Shown here: one piece after another, positions 15,883-25,100 of the stretch
Layout: each line of letters starts with the position of its first letter
Position numbering within the stretch: the stretch's first letter is position 1
Translations under genes and position numbers: made by a program
Notes under the pieces: model-generated
What the model was told of the DNA's origin: nothing
The model's input: only the letters and a program-made list of their open reading frames with translations
Databases searched by the model: none
Assembly: GCF_010730055.1 (NCBI RefSeq)
Contig: NZ_AP022575.1
Span: 930,001-994,000 of the forward strand
DNA length: 64,000 bases
DNA from: Mycobacterium shinjukuense
GTDB lineage: Bacteria > Actinomycetota > Actinomycetes > Mycobacteriales > Mycobacteriaceae
Reading direction: 5' to 3'

Positions 15883-18800
15883 TTATTCGGCTAGCTGCGC
15901 GAGCACGTCCGCAACAGATGCCCCGCCCAGCAGCGTAGAAACGTCCAGATCGTGATCAAGTTCGGTCTTGACGCGACGGCGTAACTCCAAGGCCTGCAAC
16001 GAATCCAGGCCGATCGCGACCAACGGGGCTTCGGTGTCGATCGTTTCGGCGCGATCGACGCCAATGGTCCCGGCCACCAGCTTCAGCAATCGTTCCGGCA
16101 GGCCGGGATCGCCCGCGGGGGCTGTGGTTTCGCCGATGTCGCTGTCGGCCAGCTGCGACAGCAACGAGCCGCGCCCGCACGTTTCCAGCGCCGACCGAGC
16201 GCGACTCAATTCGAACGCGGCGACAATGGCGTTTCCACCCATCCGGCGCATGCCCAGCGCGAGCGCATCATTGGAAGACATGGGCAGCAATCCCGTCACG
16301 GACAGCCGCGACGTACCGGCGGCGTCGGGATCGAAGGTGACCGACCATTGCCCCCACTGCACCGATACGCAGTCCAGCCCTTCGGCCCGGAGCCGGTGGG
16401 CCATGGCGTCGAGCATCCGATTGGCCGCGGCGTAGGCAATCAGCCCTCGGCCGCCGACGGTCGCCGCGATCGAGGAACACAGGACCAGGCGACAGTCAGC
16501 CGTTCGCGGAAACGATTCCAGCACCCGGCAGATACCGACCACCTTGGCCCGCAACGCCTGCTCGATCCGCTCGGTGGTGAGGTCGGCCAGCTCGTTGCCC
16601 GAATACCGCACGGCGGCATGGATGATCACGTCCGCGGGTGCTTCCCGATGTTGTTGCGCCAGTGCCGACACCGCCACGGGGTCACCCACGTCGCAGCGGG
16701 TGACCTGGATCTGCGCGGCGGCGGCCGATCGGATGCGACGTAGTCGATCGGCCACGGCGTCGGTCTCGCCCGACCGGCTGACCAGGGTGATGCGCCGCGC
16801 GCCGCGACGCGCGAAGTGATCGCAGAACTCAAGTCCGACGCTTCCCGTCCCGCCGACGATGAGCACATGGTCGGGGGATGTGATCTGGGGTCCGGCGACC
16901 GCGGCGCCGTCGACGATGCGTTTGGCGTACAGGCCCCCGCCGCGCAGTGCGAGCTCGGATTCGTCCCGGGTGTGCAGCGCGGTCAGGATCGGGACCGTCG
17001 CGTCCGACGAGGTGGCGCCGGCGGGCAGGTCGAGATGGCAAAACCGCACCCCCGGGTGTTCGGCGCCGATGCAGCGAAAGCCCGCGCTCGCCGCCGCGTG
17101 CACCGGATCCGGCGGCCCGTCGTCAGCGACCACCGTCTCCCCGCCCACCGTCACCAGCCAGCAGTCGCAAACCGTGTCGCTCACCCCCGGCCACCAGCCG
17201 CGGTGCGAGAAGAACGTCGCGACTTCACCCGCGGCGGCGCGGTCGTCCAGTTTCGGTGACGGCGGAACGAGGATCACACAGGTGTCCACGTCGGCCGCGG
17301 TTGCGCGGTCGAGTCCGTCGATCACGCGGGCCGTGGCGCCCACGCCGGCGGCCGCCGCGCAGAGGGCGGTGGCCAGCCGCGCGCAGGCTCCCCCGTCGTC
17401 GACGATGCCGATGGCGCGCGGTGGCACCAGTGACCGATGTGCCAGCCGAACCCACGTTTCGGCGAGCAGGCGAGGGGACACCCGGGGGGACGCCACCGAT
17501 TCGACGGCGGACGTCGCGGCGGTGTGCTGGCCCACACCCTGGTCATAGGGCTGGTCATAGGGCAGCCACAGCCGGGTCTCGTTCATCCGGGTATTGGGGA
17601 AATCGAGCAACGGCAACCGGATGGGCCCATCGCACGCGGTGCGCAAGCACTCCCAGGGGTAATCCACGTGATGCACGGCCAGCAGCGCCAGGTTGCGGGT
17701 GAATTCGTCGAGATCGGTGGCCGTGCGGTTCGATGTGCCGACCACCATGGCGTTGCGATCGCCGGTGTCCCCGTGCAGGGCAGCAAGACTGGCGAGATTG
17801 TCCTGAATCGCCAGCTGCAGCGTCGGATGGTCGGCCAGTTCGACGAACGTGTCGAGGCCGCGCCGCACCGCGGCCGCGACCGCCTTATCGAATCGAACGG
17901 TGTTGCGCAGGTTCCAGAACCAATACTGGTCAACCGGGAGGTCCGACGTGATGGGACCGCCGAGGGTGGCGCCCAGACAGTCGACACCGGTGTCGAGGAA
18001 CGTCGGATGCTGCAGGTCGCGCCGCGTGCTGGCGCGCAGCTTCTCGCCGAGCCCATGCATCACGCTGGTGTGCGCGGGATAGTGCACAGGAATGACCCTC
18101 GCGAACGTGCCGCGCTGGGTCAGCGTGCCCACGATTGCCTCGATCGTGTCTCGATCACCGGAGATGCCCACCATGCTCGGCGAATTGACCACCGACAGCT
18201 GCGCCCACCCCGGGCAGCGCGCGATCAGCTCCTCGCAGGTGTCGCGGTCGGCGGCCACCACTGCCATTGCGTAGTCACCGCAAGCGAATTCGTCGGCGAC
18301 GCGGGCGCGGATTCCGACGACGCGGACGGCGTCCGCCAACGTGATCATGCCGGATACGTAGGCCGCTGCGATTTCACCCTGGCTGTGGCCGATGGTGACC
18401 GCCGGCGCAACGCCGAACGAGCGCCACATCGCGGCCAGCCCGGCCATCTGGGTGAACAACGCGGGCTGGACGGTGCCCGCGCGGTCTCGCGCCGGAAGCT
18501 GTTCGTCGAGAAGGTAATCCAGCGGTGATGAGCCCAACAGCGCCTGGAAGGCCTCGGCGCAGCGATCCGCCTCGGCCCGGAACGCGGGGACCGACTGGTA
18601 GAAGAGCCGTCCCATGCCCGGGCGCTGCACCCCCTGCCCGGGAAAGACGTAGCCGAGCCGACGCGCGGTGGCCGGCGTGTTCGCCCGCACCAGGCACGGA
18701 TGTTCACGCCCGTCGACAACCGCTTGCAGGGCGCCGACCAACTGCTCGCGGTCGCCCACCATGGCCAGGATCCGGTGCCGGCGGGCGATCCGGGTGCGAA

Positions 18801-18954
18801 ACAGCATGTCGGCGATGGCCTGCGGGGTCACGTCGGGATGATCCGCGGCATAGCACAGCAGGGCGGCGGCTTCGTCGGGCAGCAGCTCGGGGGCATCCGA
18901 CGACAGCAGGACGGGAATGGTGCCGTTGGGAAGCCGGTAGCTAGGCGGTGTCAC
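15883..18954 (-). CDS. mbtD: Polyketide synthase MbtD (AT-KR-ACP)
   Basis: 1023 residues supplying extender loading, ketoreduction and carrier functions for the beta-hydroxy acid unit. Acyltransferase: GQGVQRPGMG then active-site GHSQGE near residue 186. A ketoreductase follows, with NADPH motif VGGTGSVG near 700, LCSSIAATVGGRG and YAAANRMLDA. ACP: serine in GLDSLQAL near 982. The GHSQG motif and a YPAH box around residues 290-300 lean toward a methylmalonyl-type extender, but the call is weak. It starts 12 bases after the mbtC stop and works with MbtC as one split PKS module. Confidence 0.95.
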   Translation of the reverse strand: MTPPSYRLPNGTIPVLLSSDAPELLPDEAAALLCYAADHPDVTPQAIADMLFRTRIARRHRILAMVGDREQLVGALQAVVDGREHPCLVRANTPATARRLGYVFPGQGVQRPGMGRLFYQSVPAFRAEADRCAEAFQALLGSSPLDYLLDEQLPARDRAGTVQPALFTQMAGLAAMWRSFGVAPAVTIGHSQGEIAAAYVSGMITLADAVRVVGIRARVADEFACGDYAMAVVAADRDTCEELIARCPGWAQLSVVNSPSMVGISGDRDTIEAIVGTLTQRGTFARVIPVHYPAHTSVMHGLGEKLRASTRRDLQHPTFLDTGVDCLGATLGGPITSDLPVDQYWFWNLRNTVRFDKAVAAAVRRGLDTFVELADHPTLQLAIQDNLASLAALHGDTGDRNAMVVGTSNRTATDLDEFTRNLALLAVHHVDYPWECLRTACDGPIRLPLLDFPNTRMNETRLWLPYDQPYDQGVGQHTAATSAVESVASPRVSPRLLAETWVRLAHRSLVPPRAIGIVDDGGACARLATALCAAAAGVGATARVIDGLDRATAADVDTCVILVPPSPKLDDRAAAGEVATFFSHRGWWPGVSDTVCDCWLVTVGGETVVADDGPPDPVHAAASAGFRCIGAEHPGVRFCHLDLPAGATSSDATVPILTALHTRDESELALRGGGLYAKRIVDGAAVAGPQITSPDHVLIVGGTGSVGLEFCDHFARRGARRITLVSRSGETDAVADRLRRIRSAAAAQIQVTRCDVGDPVAVSALAQQHREAPADVIIHAAVRYSGNELADLTTERIEQALRAKVVGICRVLESFPRTADCRLVLCSSIAATVGGRGLIAYAAANRMLDAMAHRLRAEGLDCVSVQWGQWSVTFDPDAAGTSRLSVTGLLPMSSNDALALGMRRMGGNAIVAAFELSRARSALETCGRGSLLSQLADSDIGETTAPAGDPGLPERLLKLVAGTIGVDRAETIDTEAPLVAIGLDSLQALELRRRVKTELDHDLDVSTLLGGASVADVLAQLAE

Positions 18955-18966
18955 CGTCGCACCCTC

Positions 18967-20283
18967 TCACGCTCTCGCGGGCATGGCGATGATCGCGTGC
19001 GCATTGGCGCCGCCGGCGCCGAACGACGATGCGGCCCCGTAGCGGAAGCCGTCTTTTGGCCGCCATTCCTGCAGCGTGGTGGCCAGGCGCAGGCCTGTGG
19101 AGTCCCAGGGCAGCCGCTGGGTCGGATTGTCCGCGAACAGGGTGGGCGGAATGACGCCGTGCTGGCCCGCGAGCAGCAGTTTGATCAATCCGAGGATGCC
19201 GGCCGCCGCTTGCGCATGCCCGGCGTTGGATTTGATCGAGCCCAACAGCGCCTGGCTGCCCGCCGCGCCGTAGGTCTGGAAAAGGGCCAGCAATTCGACG
19301 GGGTCGCCGGCCAGGGTTGCGGTGCCGTGACCTTCGATCATGCCGACGTCGGCCGGATCGATTCCGGCGGCGTCGATCGTCTTACGAATCAGCTGTTCCT
19401 GCGCGGGCACCCGGGGGATCAGGATCGGCTTGCCCTTGCCGTTGTGATTGGTACGGACGGCCAGAATGTGTCCGTAGATTCGGTGTCCCAGTTGCCGGGC
19501 CCGTGATTGGCGTTCCACGAGAACCATTCCCGCGCCCTCGCCCCAGACGGTTCCCGAGGCATCGTCGGAGTATGCCCGGCAATGCCCGTCCTTGGACAGG
19601 GCGTTGAGCTTGGCGAACTCGTAGAACGCCGTCGGCGCCCCCAGCACGCAGACCGCGCCGGCAAGCGCCCACTCGCACTCGTCGGTCAACACCGCGTTGG
19701 CGGCCAGCTGCACCGCGGTCAACGACGATCCACAGGCCGAATCGAGACTGATGGAGGGCCCGGTCAGTCCCAGGCAATGCGAGATCCGGGCGGCACCCCC
19801 TAGCTGTCCCATACCGACAGTCCGGTGACCGGTGTAGGCATCGGCCACCGCCGTGCGCGAACCGTATTCGGTCATCGACATCCCGACGAAGCAGCCGCCG
19901 AACTCGCCCTCGACCGAGGCGGGATTGATCCCGGAATTCTCCAACGCCTTCCACGCCACCCGCATCGCCACCCGCTGCTGCGGGTGCATCGCAATGGCCT
20001 CGCGATGGGTGATGCCGAAGAAGGGCGGGTCGAATGTTGTTGCACTGTCCATGAATCCGCCGGCGTCGCACACCTGCCCCCAGCCCTCGAGTCGGGACAG
20101 CGACAGCAGATCGTCGAGGGGCCAGCCACGATCGCGCGGAAACGGCCCGATCAACTCCCGGGACTCGGCAAGCGCTGACCACAAGGCACCGGGACTGTCG
20201 ATTCCGCCGGGCGCCTCCACGGCCAGCCCGGCGATGACGATCGGGTCGGTTGACGGCGCCGGTGTGCCCCCGTCGATGCTCAC
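18967..20283 (-). CDS. mbtC: Beta-ketoacyl synthase MbtC
   Basis: Stand-alone ketosynthase of 438 residues performing the decarboxylative condensation of the PKS module with MbtD. The catalytic cysteine is in SLDSACGSSLTAVQ near residue 182. The two histidines are in EGHGTATLAGDP and KSNAGHAQAAAG. It starts ATG 20283, overlapping the thioesterase stop by four bases (ATGA), and is followed by mbtD after 12 bases. In M. tuberculosis mbtC follows mbtB in one long operon; here it follows a free thioesterase gene. Confidence 0.96.
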   Translation of the reverse strand: MSIDGGTPAPSTDPIVIAGLAVEAPGGIDSPGALWSALAESRELIGPFPRDRGWPLDDLLSLSRLEGWGQVCDAGGFMDSATTFDPPFFGITHREAIAMHPQQRVAMRVAWKALENSGINPASVEGEFGGCFVGMSMTEYGSRTAVADAYTGHRTVGMGQLGGAARISHCLGLTGPSISLDSACGSSLTAVQLAANAVLTDECEWALAGAVCVLGAPTAFYEFAKLNALSKDGHCRAYSDDASGTVWGEGAGMVLVERQSRARQLGHRIYGHILAVRTNHNGKGKPILIPRVPAQEQLIRKTIDAAGIDPADVGMIEGHGTATLAGDPVELLALFQTYGAAGSQALLGSIKSNAGHAQAAAGILGLIKLLLAGQHGVIPPTLFADNPTQRLPWDSTGLRLATTLQEWRPKDGFRYGAASSFGAGGANAHAIIAMPARA

Positions 20284-21038
20284 GCGCGCTGCTCACAGTA
20301 GGCGCCGGAGGCCACCAGGTCGGCGATCGCCTCGATGTGCTCGTGCAGGTAAAAATGCCCGCCGGCGAACATCGTGACCGCGACGCTGCCGGTGTGTTTA
20401 CCCCAAGCGTGGAGATCCCCCAGCCTGACATACGGGTCCTGATCACCGCCCATCGCGTGAATCGGGGCGGTGACCTGGACGTGGTCGGCGCAGCGGTAGG
20501 AGTCGAAGGCGGCAAAGTCGGCGCGCACCACGGGTAGCGCCAGCCTCATGACGTCGTTGTTGGCGAAGACACCCGGGTCGGTTCCCTCGAGGGCCGTCAG
20601 GTGCGCGAGCAGCTCCTCGTCGGTCCGGGGATGCGCCGGCATGGCCGCGGCGTTGCAGGGGGCAACCGCGGCGGACACGTTGAGCTGCCTGACGTCGATC
20701 CCCGAAGCCTCCGCGATCCGGACGAACTCGAAGGCGACGAGCGCCCCCATGCTGTGACCGAAGGTGACGATCGGGACGCCGCGATTGCGATCCGACGCGC
20801 AGAATTCGGCGAACGCTCCCGCGGCGATCTCGGGCAGCGAGCCCAACAATGCTTCGGCGGCGCGGTCCTGGCGTCCGGGGTATTGGAAGACGATGACGTC
20901 GAACCTCGTGCTGCATGCCTTCGAGAATTCGCGGTAGGCCGAGGCGCCGGCGCCGGCGTGCGGAAAGATCAGCAGCGGAAGGCTCTCGGGTGAATCCGGT
21001 GTGTGGAATTGCCTGATCCACCCAAGTTTGCGTGGCAT
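20280..21038 (-). CDS. Stand-alone type II thioesterase (counterpart of the MbtB TE domain)
   Basis: 252 residues, alpha/beta hydrolase of the NRPS/PKS thioesterase family. FPHAGAGASAYREF is the oxyanion-side motif, the nucleophile serine is in FGHSMGALVAFE near residue 95, the acid is probably in MGGDQDPYV near 199, and the histidine is in FAGGHFYLHEH near 227. Start 21038 has GGCGGGAG close upstream; a much longer open frame continues upstream but is antisense to the formyltransferase gene. First gene of a TE-mbtC-mbtD operon. The MbtB protein here lacks a TE and is 1162 residues long, so this gene probably supplies release or editing in trans. Confidence 0.93.
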   Translation of the reverse strand: MPRKLGWIRQFHTPDSPESLPLLIFPHAGAGASAYREFSKACSTRFDVIVFQYPGRQDRAAEALLGSLPEIAAGAFAEFCASDRNRGVPIVTFGHSMGALVAFEFVRIAEASGIDVRQLNVSAAVAPCNAAAMPAHPRTDEELLAHLTALEGTDPGVFANNDVMRLALPVVRADFAAFDSYRCADHVQVTAPIHAMGGDQDPYVRLGDLHAWGKHTGSVAVTMFAGGHFYLHEHIEAIADLVASGAYCEQRA

Positions 21039-21096
21039 GCACTCCCGCCTTTCGTGGCCCGCGATGGTTTCGCGGCAACCGCACGAGCCATATAAC

Positions 21097-21115
21097 TTAG
21101 CGAAGGCTAACATAA
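21097..21115. promoter_or_regulatory. Bidirectional IdeR iron box (thioesterase operon / formyltransferase-NRPS operon)
   Basis: TTAGCGAAGGCTAACATAA matches the IdeR consensus at 15 of 19 positions, the best box in the window. It sits 59 bases from the thioesterase start (-) and 95 bases from the formyltransferase start (+). TAACAT (21108-21113) on plus and a TTATAT-like hexamer on minus are -10 candidates overlapping the box. Confidence 0.85.
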
Positions 21116-21209
21116 GCTGCTGAGCTTGTGGTTGGGTGGTTGCGGCGGTGGGCTCCAGCACGACGTCCAGCGCTGGCCGACGGTTGCACAGTTGAGGGGA
21201 TTGGTACCG

Positions 21210-22148
21210 ATGCGCGTCGTGTCGTTCGGCTTCCAGACCTGGGGGCGCAAGACGCTGCAGGCGCTGATCGATCTGGATCACGACGTCGTGCTCGCGGTCA
21301 CCCACCCGGCCAGCCAGCAGCCGTACAAGGCGATCTTCTCGGACTCGGTCGAGGACCTTGCCCGCGCCCACGGCATCCCGGTGCACCTGGCCGAGCGGGT
21401 TGACGCCGACACCATAGACCTGGTCAAACGCGCCGAACCCGAGGTCATCGTCGTCAACAGCTGGTACACCAGGATGCCGGCCGAGCTGTACAACCTGCCG
21501 CCGCACGGGACGCTGAACCTGCACGATTCGCTGCTGCCGAAGTTCACCGGGTTTTCCCCCGTGCTGTGGGCGTTGATCAGCGGCGAGTCCGAGGTCGGGT
21601 TGACGGTGCACCGGATGGACGACGGCCTGGACACCGGCGACATCCTGATCCAGCGCTCGCTGCCCATCGGTCCCACCGACACCGGCACCGAGCTGGTGAT
21701 GCGGGCGATGGAGTTGATTCCGGGTGCGCTGGCCGATGCGCTGCGTGCGCTGCAGTCCGGCACCGCGGTGTGGCGGCCGCAGAACAAGGCCGAACGGACC
21801 TATTTCCACAAGCGGTCGCAGCGCGACAGTTTGATCGACTGGAGCTGGCCGGCCGAGGATCTCGAACGGTTCGTCCGAGCGTTGTCCGACCCCTATCCGC
21901 GCGCGTTCACCTACTACCGGGGCGTGCGGATCGAGGTGCTGCAGGCGCGGGTGTCGCAGGCCCGTTTCGGGGGCACGCCCGGGCGGGTGGTCGTGCAGGA
22001 GGGGGGCGGTGCGGTGGTGTGCGGGCCGAGCGCCTATCGGGGCGGCAACCGCGGGCTGGTGATCACCCGCGTTCGCACCGCGGACACAGCCGAGCACCGC
22101 GGGGATGAGTTCTTTGTGCGCGGCGGCTACCTGGGTAGCCAGACGTAA
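21210..22148 (+). CDS. N10-formyltetrahydrofolate-dependent formyltransferase heading the siderophore NRPS operon
   Basis: 312 residues, formyl_trans_N plus a C-terminal FMT-like domain, related to methionyl-tRNA formyltransferase and to siderophore formyltransferases such as FxbA of exochelin synthesis. The catalytic Asn-His-Asp triad is visible as N103 and H105 in LNLHDSLLPKFTG and D141 in GLDTGDIL. The start at 21210 has AGGGGA upstream and the family N-terminus (MRVVSFGFQTWG). It is followed by mbtE after 25 bases and lies behind a strong IdeR box. The classical mbt-1 cluster has no such gene. Inferred role: N-formylation of N6-hydroxylysine, giving a formyl hydroxamate. Confidence 0.9.
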   Translation: MRVVSFGFQTWGRKTLQALIDLDHDVVLAVTHPASQQPYKAIFSDSVEDLARAHGIPVHLAERVDADTIDLVKRAEPEVIVVNSWYTRMPAELYNLPPHGTLNLHDSLLPKFTGFSPVLWALISGESEVGLTVHRMDDGLDTGDILIQRSLPIGPTDTGTELVMRAMELIPGALADALRALQSGTAVWRPQNKAERTYFHKRSQRDSLIDWSWPAEDLERFVRALSDPYPRAFTYYRGVRIEVLQARVSQARFGGTPGRVVVQEGGGAVVCGPSAYRGGNRGLVITRVRTADTAEHRGDEFFVRGGYLGSQT

Positions 22149-22173
22149 TTCCGGCGAGGGAGTGGGGCGAGCT

Positions 22174-25100
22174 ATGGCAGACGATGCCAGGTCAGTGCGG
22201 GAACGTCGTCGCGAACTGCTGCGCAGACGCATCGCCGACAGCGGTGTGGCGGCAGCGCAACCGGTGGACGATGCGGCGGTGTGCGCGGGCCAGCGTTACC
22301 CGCTGTCGAGCGGTCAGCGCCGGATGTGGTTTCTGCAGTCGATGGACCCCGGTGACACCACATTGAACATCTGCGTGGCCTATCGGCTGACCGGCGCGCT
22401 AGACGAGCAGCGGTTGTCGGCGGCCTTTCGTGCCGTCGTTGCACGCCACGCCATCCTGCGCACCTGCTTTCGTGTGGACACCGAGGGGGAGCCATACCAG
22501 ATATTCTTCGATGACGTCGAGATCGGTTGGCGGACAGAAGATTTGACTTACATCCCGGAGGAGGGCAGGGACCGGCGGATCGAGGCCCGCGCACACGACG
22601 AGTTTGGCCGACCATTCGACCTCACCGACGAATTGCCGCTGCGGATAACCCTAATGCGCACCGGTACACACGAGTTCGTGGTGCTGCTGGTCGTGCATCA
22701 CATCTGCTGGGACGACGACTGCTGGGCGGTCTTCTTCGACGAGCTGAGCGCCGCGTACCACGGGCATCAACTCGGCGGTCGGCCGCCGCAGTTCGTCGCG
22801 GTCGAAGTGCTGGACAACTCGGGTGAGCCCACCGTGGCCGACGTCGGCTACTGGGCCGACACGCTGCGGCCGCCACCCGAACCGCTGGCGCTGCCCGGCT
22901 CGGCGGCCGCCCGCCCGTCCCGGCAGGCGCAACGTCGAACCCGGGCGCTGCCTGCCCAGCTGCTCGGCAGGGTTGAGGACTTTGCCCGGAAGCGCTCCGC
23001 GTCGCCGTTCGTGGTGCTGTTGGCGGCCTTCGGCGTGCTGGTGCGCCGCTACACCGGGGCGCCGGATTTCCTGGTCTCCGTGCCGGTAACCGAGCGTAAG
23101 GCCGCGGCGGCCGGTGCCATCGGGTATTTCGGCAACACGCTGTTGCTGCGGCTCACCCCCCGGTCGCAGGACACCTTCGCCTCGTTCGTCGACGCCGTGC
23201 GCCAGACCTGCCTGGACGGCTTTGCCCACCGGTCCGTCGGCATCGACCGGGTGGTGCGCGAAGTCAACCCGGAGCGGATGGGACACGACGGCATGGACCG
23301 GCTGGTGCGGCTGGGCTTTTCCATGCGCAAGAGCGTGAGCGATTTCAGGTTGGACGGCGTCACGGTGCGCCAACTCGACGAGCTGGGCGCCGTGACGGCC
23401 CACCTGCCGCTTTCTGTCGCGGTGGTCCTCGACCCGGCGATCGTCGAGTTGGAGTACCAGGTCGATGTGCTGGACGCGGCCCTGGTCGATCAGATGCTGG
23501 CGCACTACCTGCAGCTGTTGGACCGTGCGCTGGCCGAGCCCGGGCGGCGGCTGGTCAGCCTGGACATGCTTGGCCCCGGCGAGCGGGCTGCCGTCCTGGC
23601 GCTGTCCCACGGCGAACTGGTGGCCACGCCCGCCACCACCATGGTGGCGATGCTCGAAACCGCTGCCAACGCCCGACCCGATACGGTCGCGCTGGCTTCC
23701 GACACCGCTGAGCTGACCTACGCCGAATTGCACCGCCGGGCGAATCGGCTGGCGCGCTGGCTCATCGGACAGGGATTCGGCGCCGACGACATCATTGGCC
23801 TACGCTTGACCACGTCGATCGAGTTCATCGTCGCGATGCTCGCGGTGCTCAAATCCGGCGCGGCCTATCTGCCGATCGACCCGGCCTACCCGCCGGATCG
23901 CATCGACTACCTGGTCACCGACGCCCGCCCGCGGACTGTCCTCGGGCGGGACGACCTGGAGGCCGCCGAGCGGGCCGCCGCCGGGCTGCCCGACGGCGCG
24001 CTCATCGACGCCGAGCGTATCCGTCCGCTGCATCCCGAGCACTTGGCCTACGTCATCTACACCTCCGGCTCCACCGGCCAGCCCAAGGGGGTGGCGGTTG
24101 CGCATCACGCCATCGCCGAGCACGTGGATGGCTTCATCGCCGAGTGGAGCATGACCGCCGAAGACCGGCTATTGCAGTCGTCGTCGGTGAGCTTTGACGC
24201 GTCGCTGCTGGACATCTTGGTCACGTTGTCGCTCGGCGCACGGCTGATCGTGCCCAAGCCCGACGCGTTCACCGACATCGGCTATGTGGCCGATCTGATT
24301 GGTCGCCACGGCGTCACCGTGCTGCACATGGTGCCGTCGGTACTGAGCACCGTGCTGCTGCTGCCGCAGGTGAACCAGTGGCGGCAGCTGCGTCACGTGC
24401 CGGTGGGTGGCGAGGCGCTTGCCGGTGAAGTGGCCGACAAGTTCGCCCGCTACTTCGACGCGGAGTTACGCAATCACTACGGCCCGACCGAGGCCGTCGT
24501 CTGCGCGACGCACATGCGGGTCAGGGGCTCCTATGGCGCGCGGGTGGTCCCGATCGGCGTGCCCAACCGCAACGTCTACGCCTATGTCTTGGACGAGGAG
24601 TTGCAGCCGGTGCCCGTCGAGGTGATCGGTGAGCTCTACCTCGGTGGTGTCCAGTTGGCGCGTGGCTATCTGGGTCGTCCCGGGATGACCGCGGAGCGAT
24701 TCGTCGCCGACCCCTACAACCCGGGCATGCGGATGTATCGAACGGGAGATCTGGTTCGCCGCAACATCGCTGGCGAGCTGGAATTCGTCGGCCGGGCCGA
24801 CGAGCAGGTCAAGGTTCGTGGTTTCCGCATCGAACTTGGCGAGGTCGAGTCCGTGATCGCCACACATCCGGCGGTGCGACACTGCCTGGTCGTGGCCGAA
24901 GACACCGAGGCCGGACCGATCCTGGCCGCATACCTGGTTCCGATGGCCGACGAAAGCCATTCCGCGCACGTGGATCTCGACGAGATACGGACACATGCCG
25001 GGTCGCTGTTGCCGGAATACATGGTGCCCAACGCGTTTGCGGTGATCCCCGAGATCCCGCTGACCGTGAGCGGCAAGCTGGACCGGCGGGCACTGCCCGC

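Noticed and set aside
20280..22232. 650-codon minus-strand frame starting inside mbtE
   Set aside because: Only the last 252 codons are a protein (thioesterase, start 21038); the upstream part is antisense to the formyltransferase.
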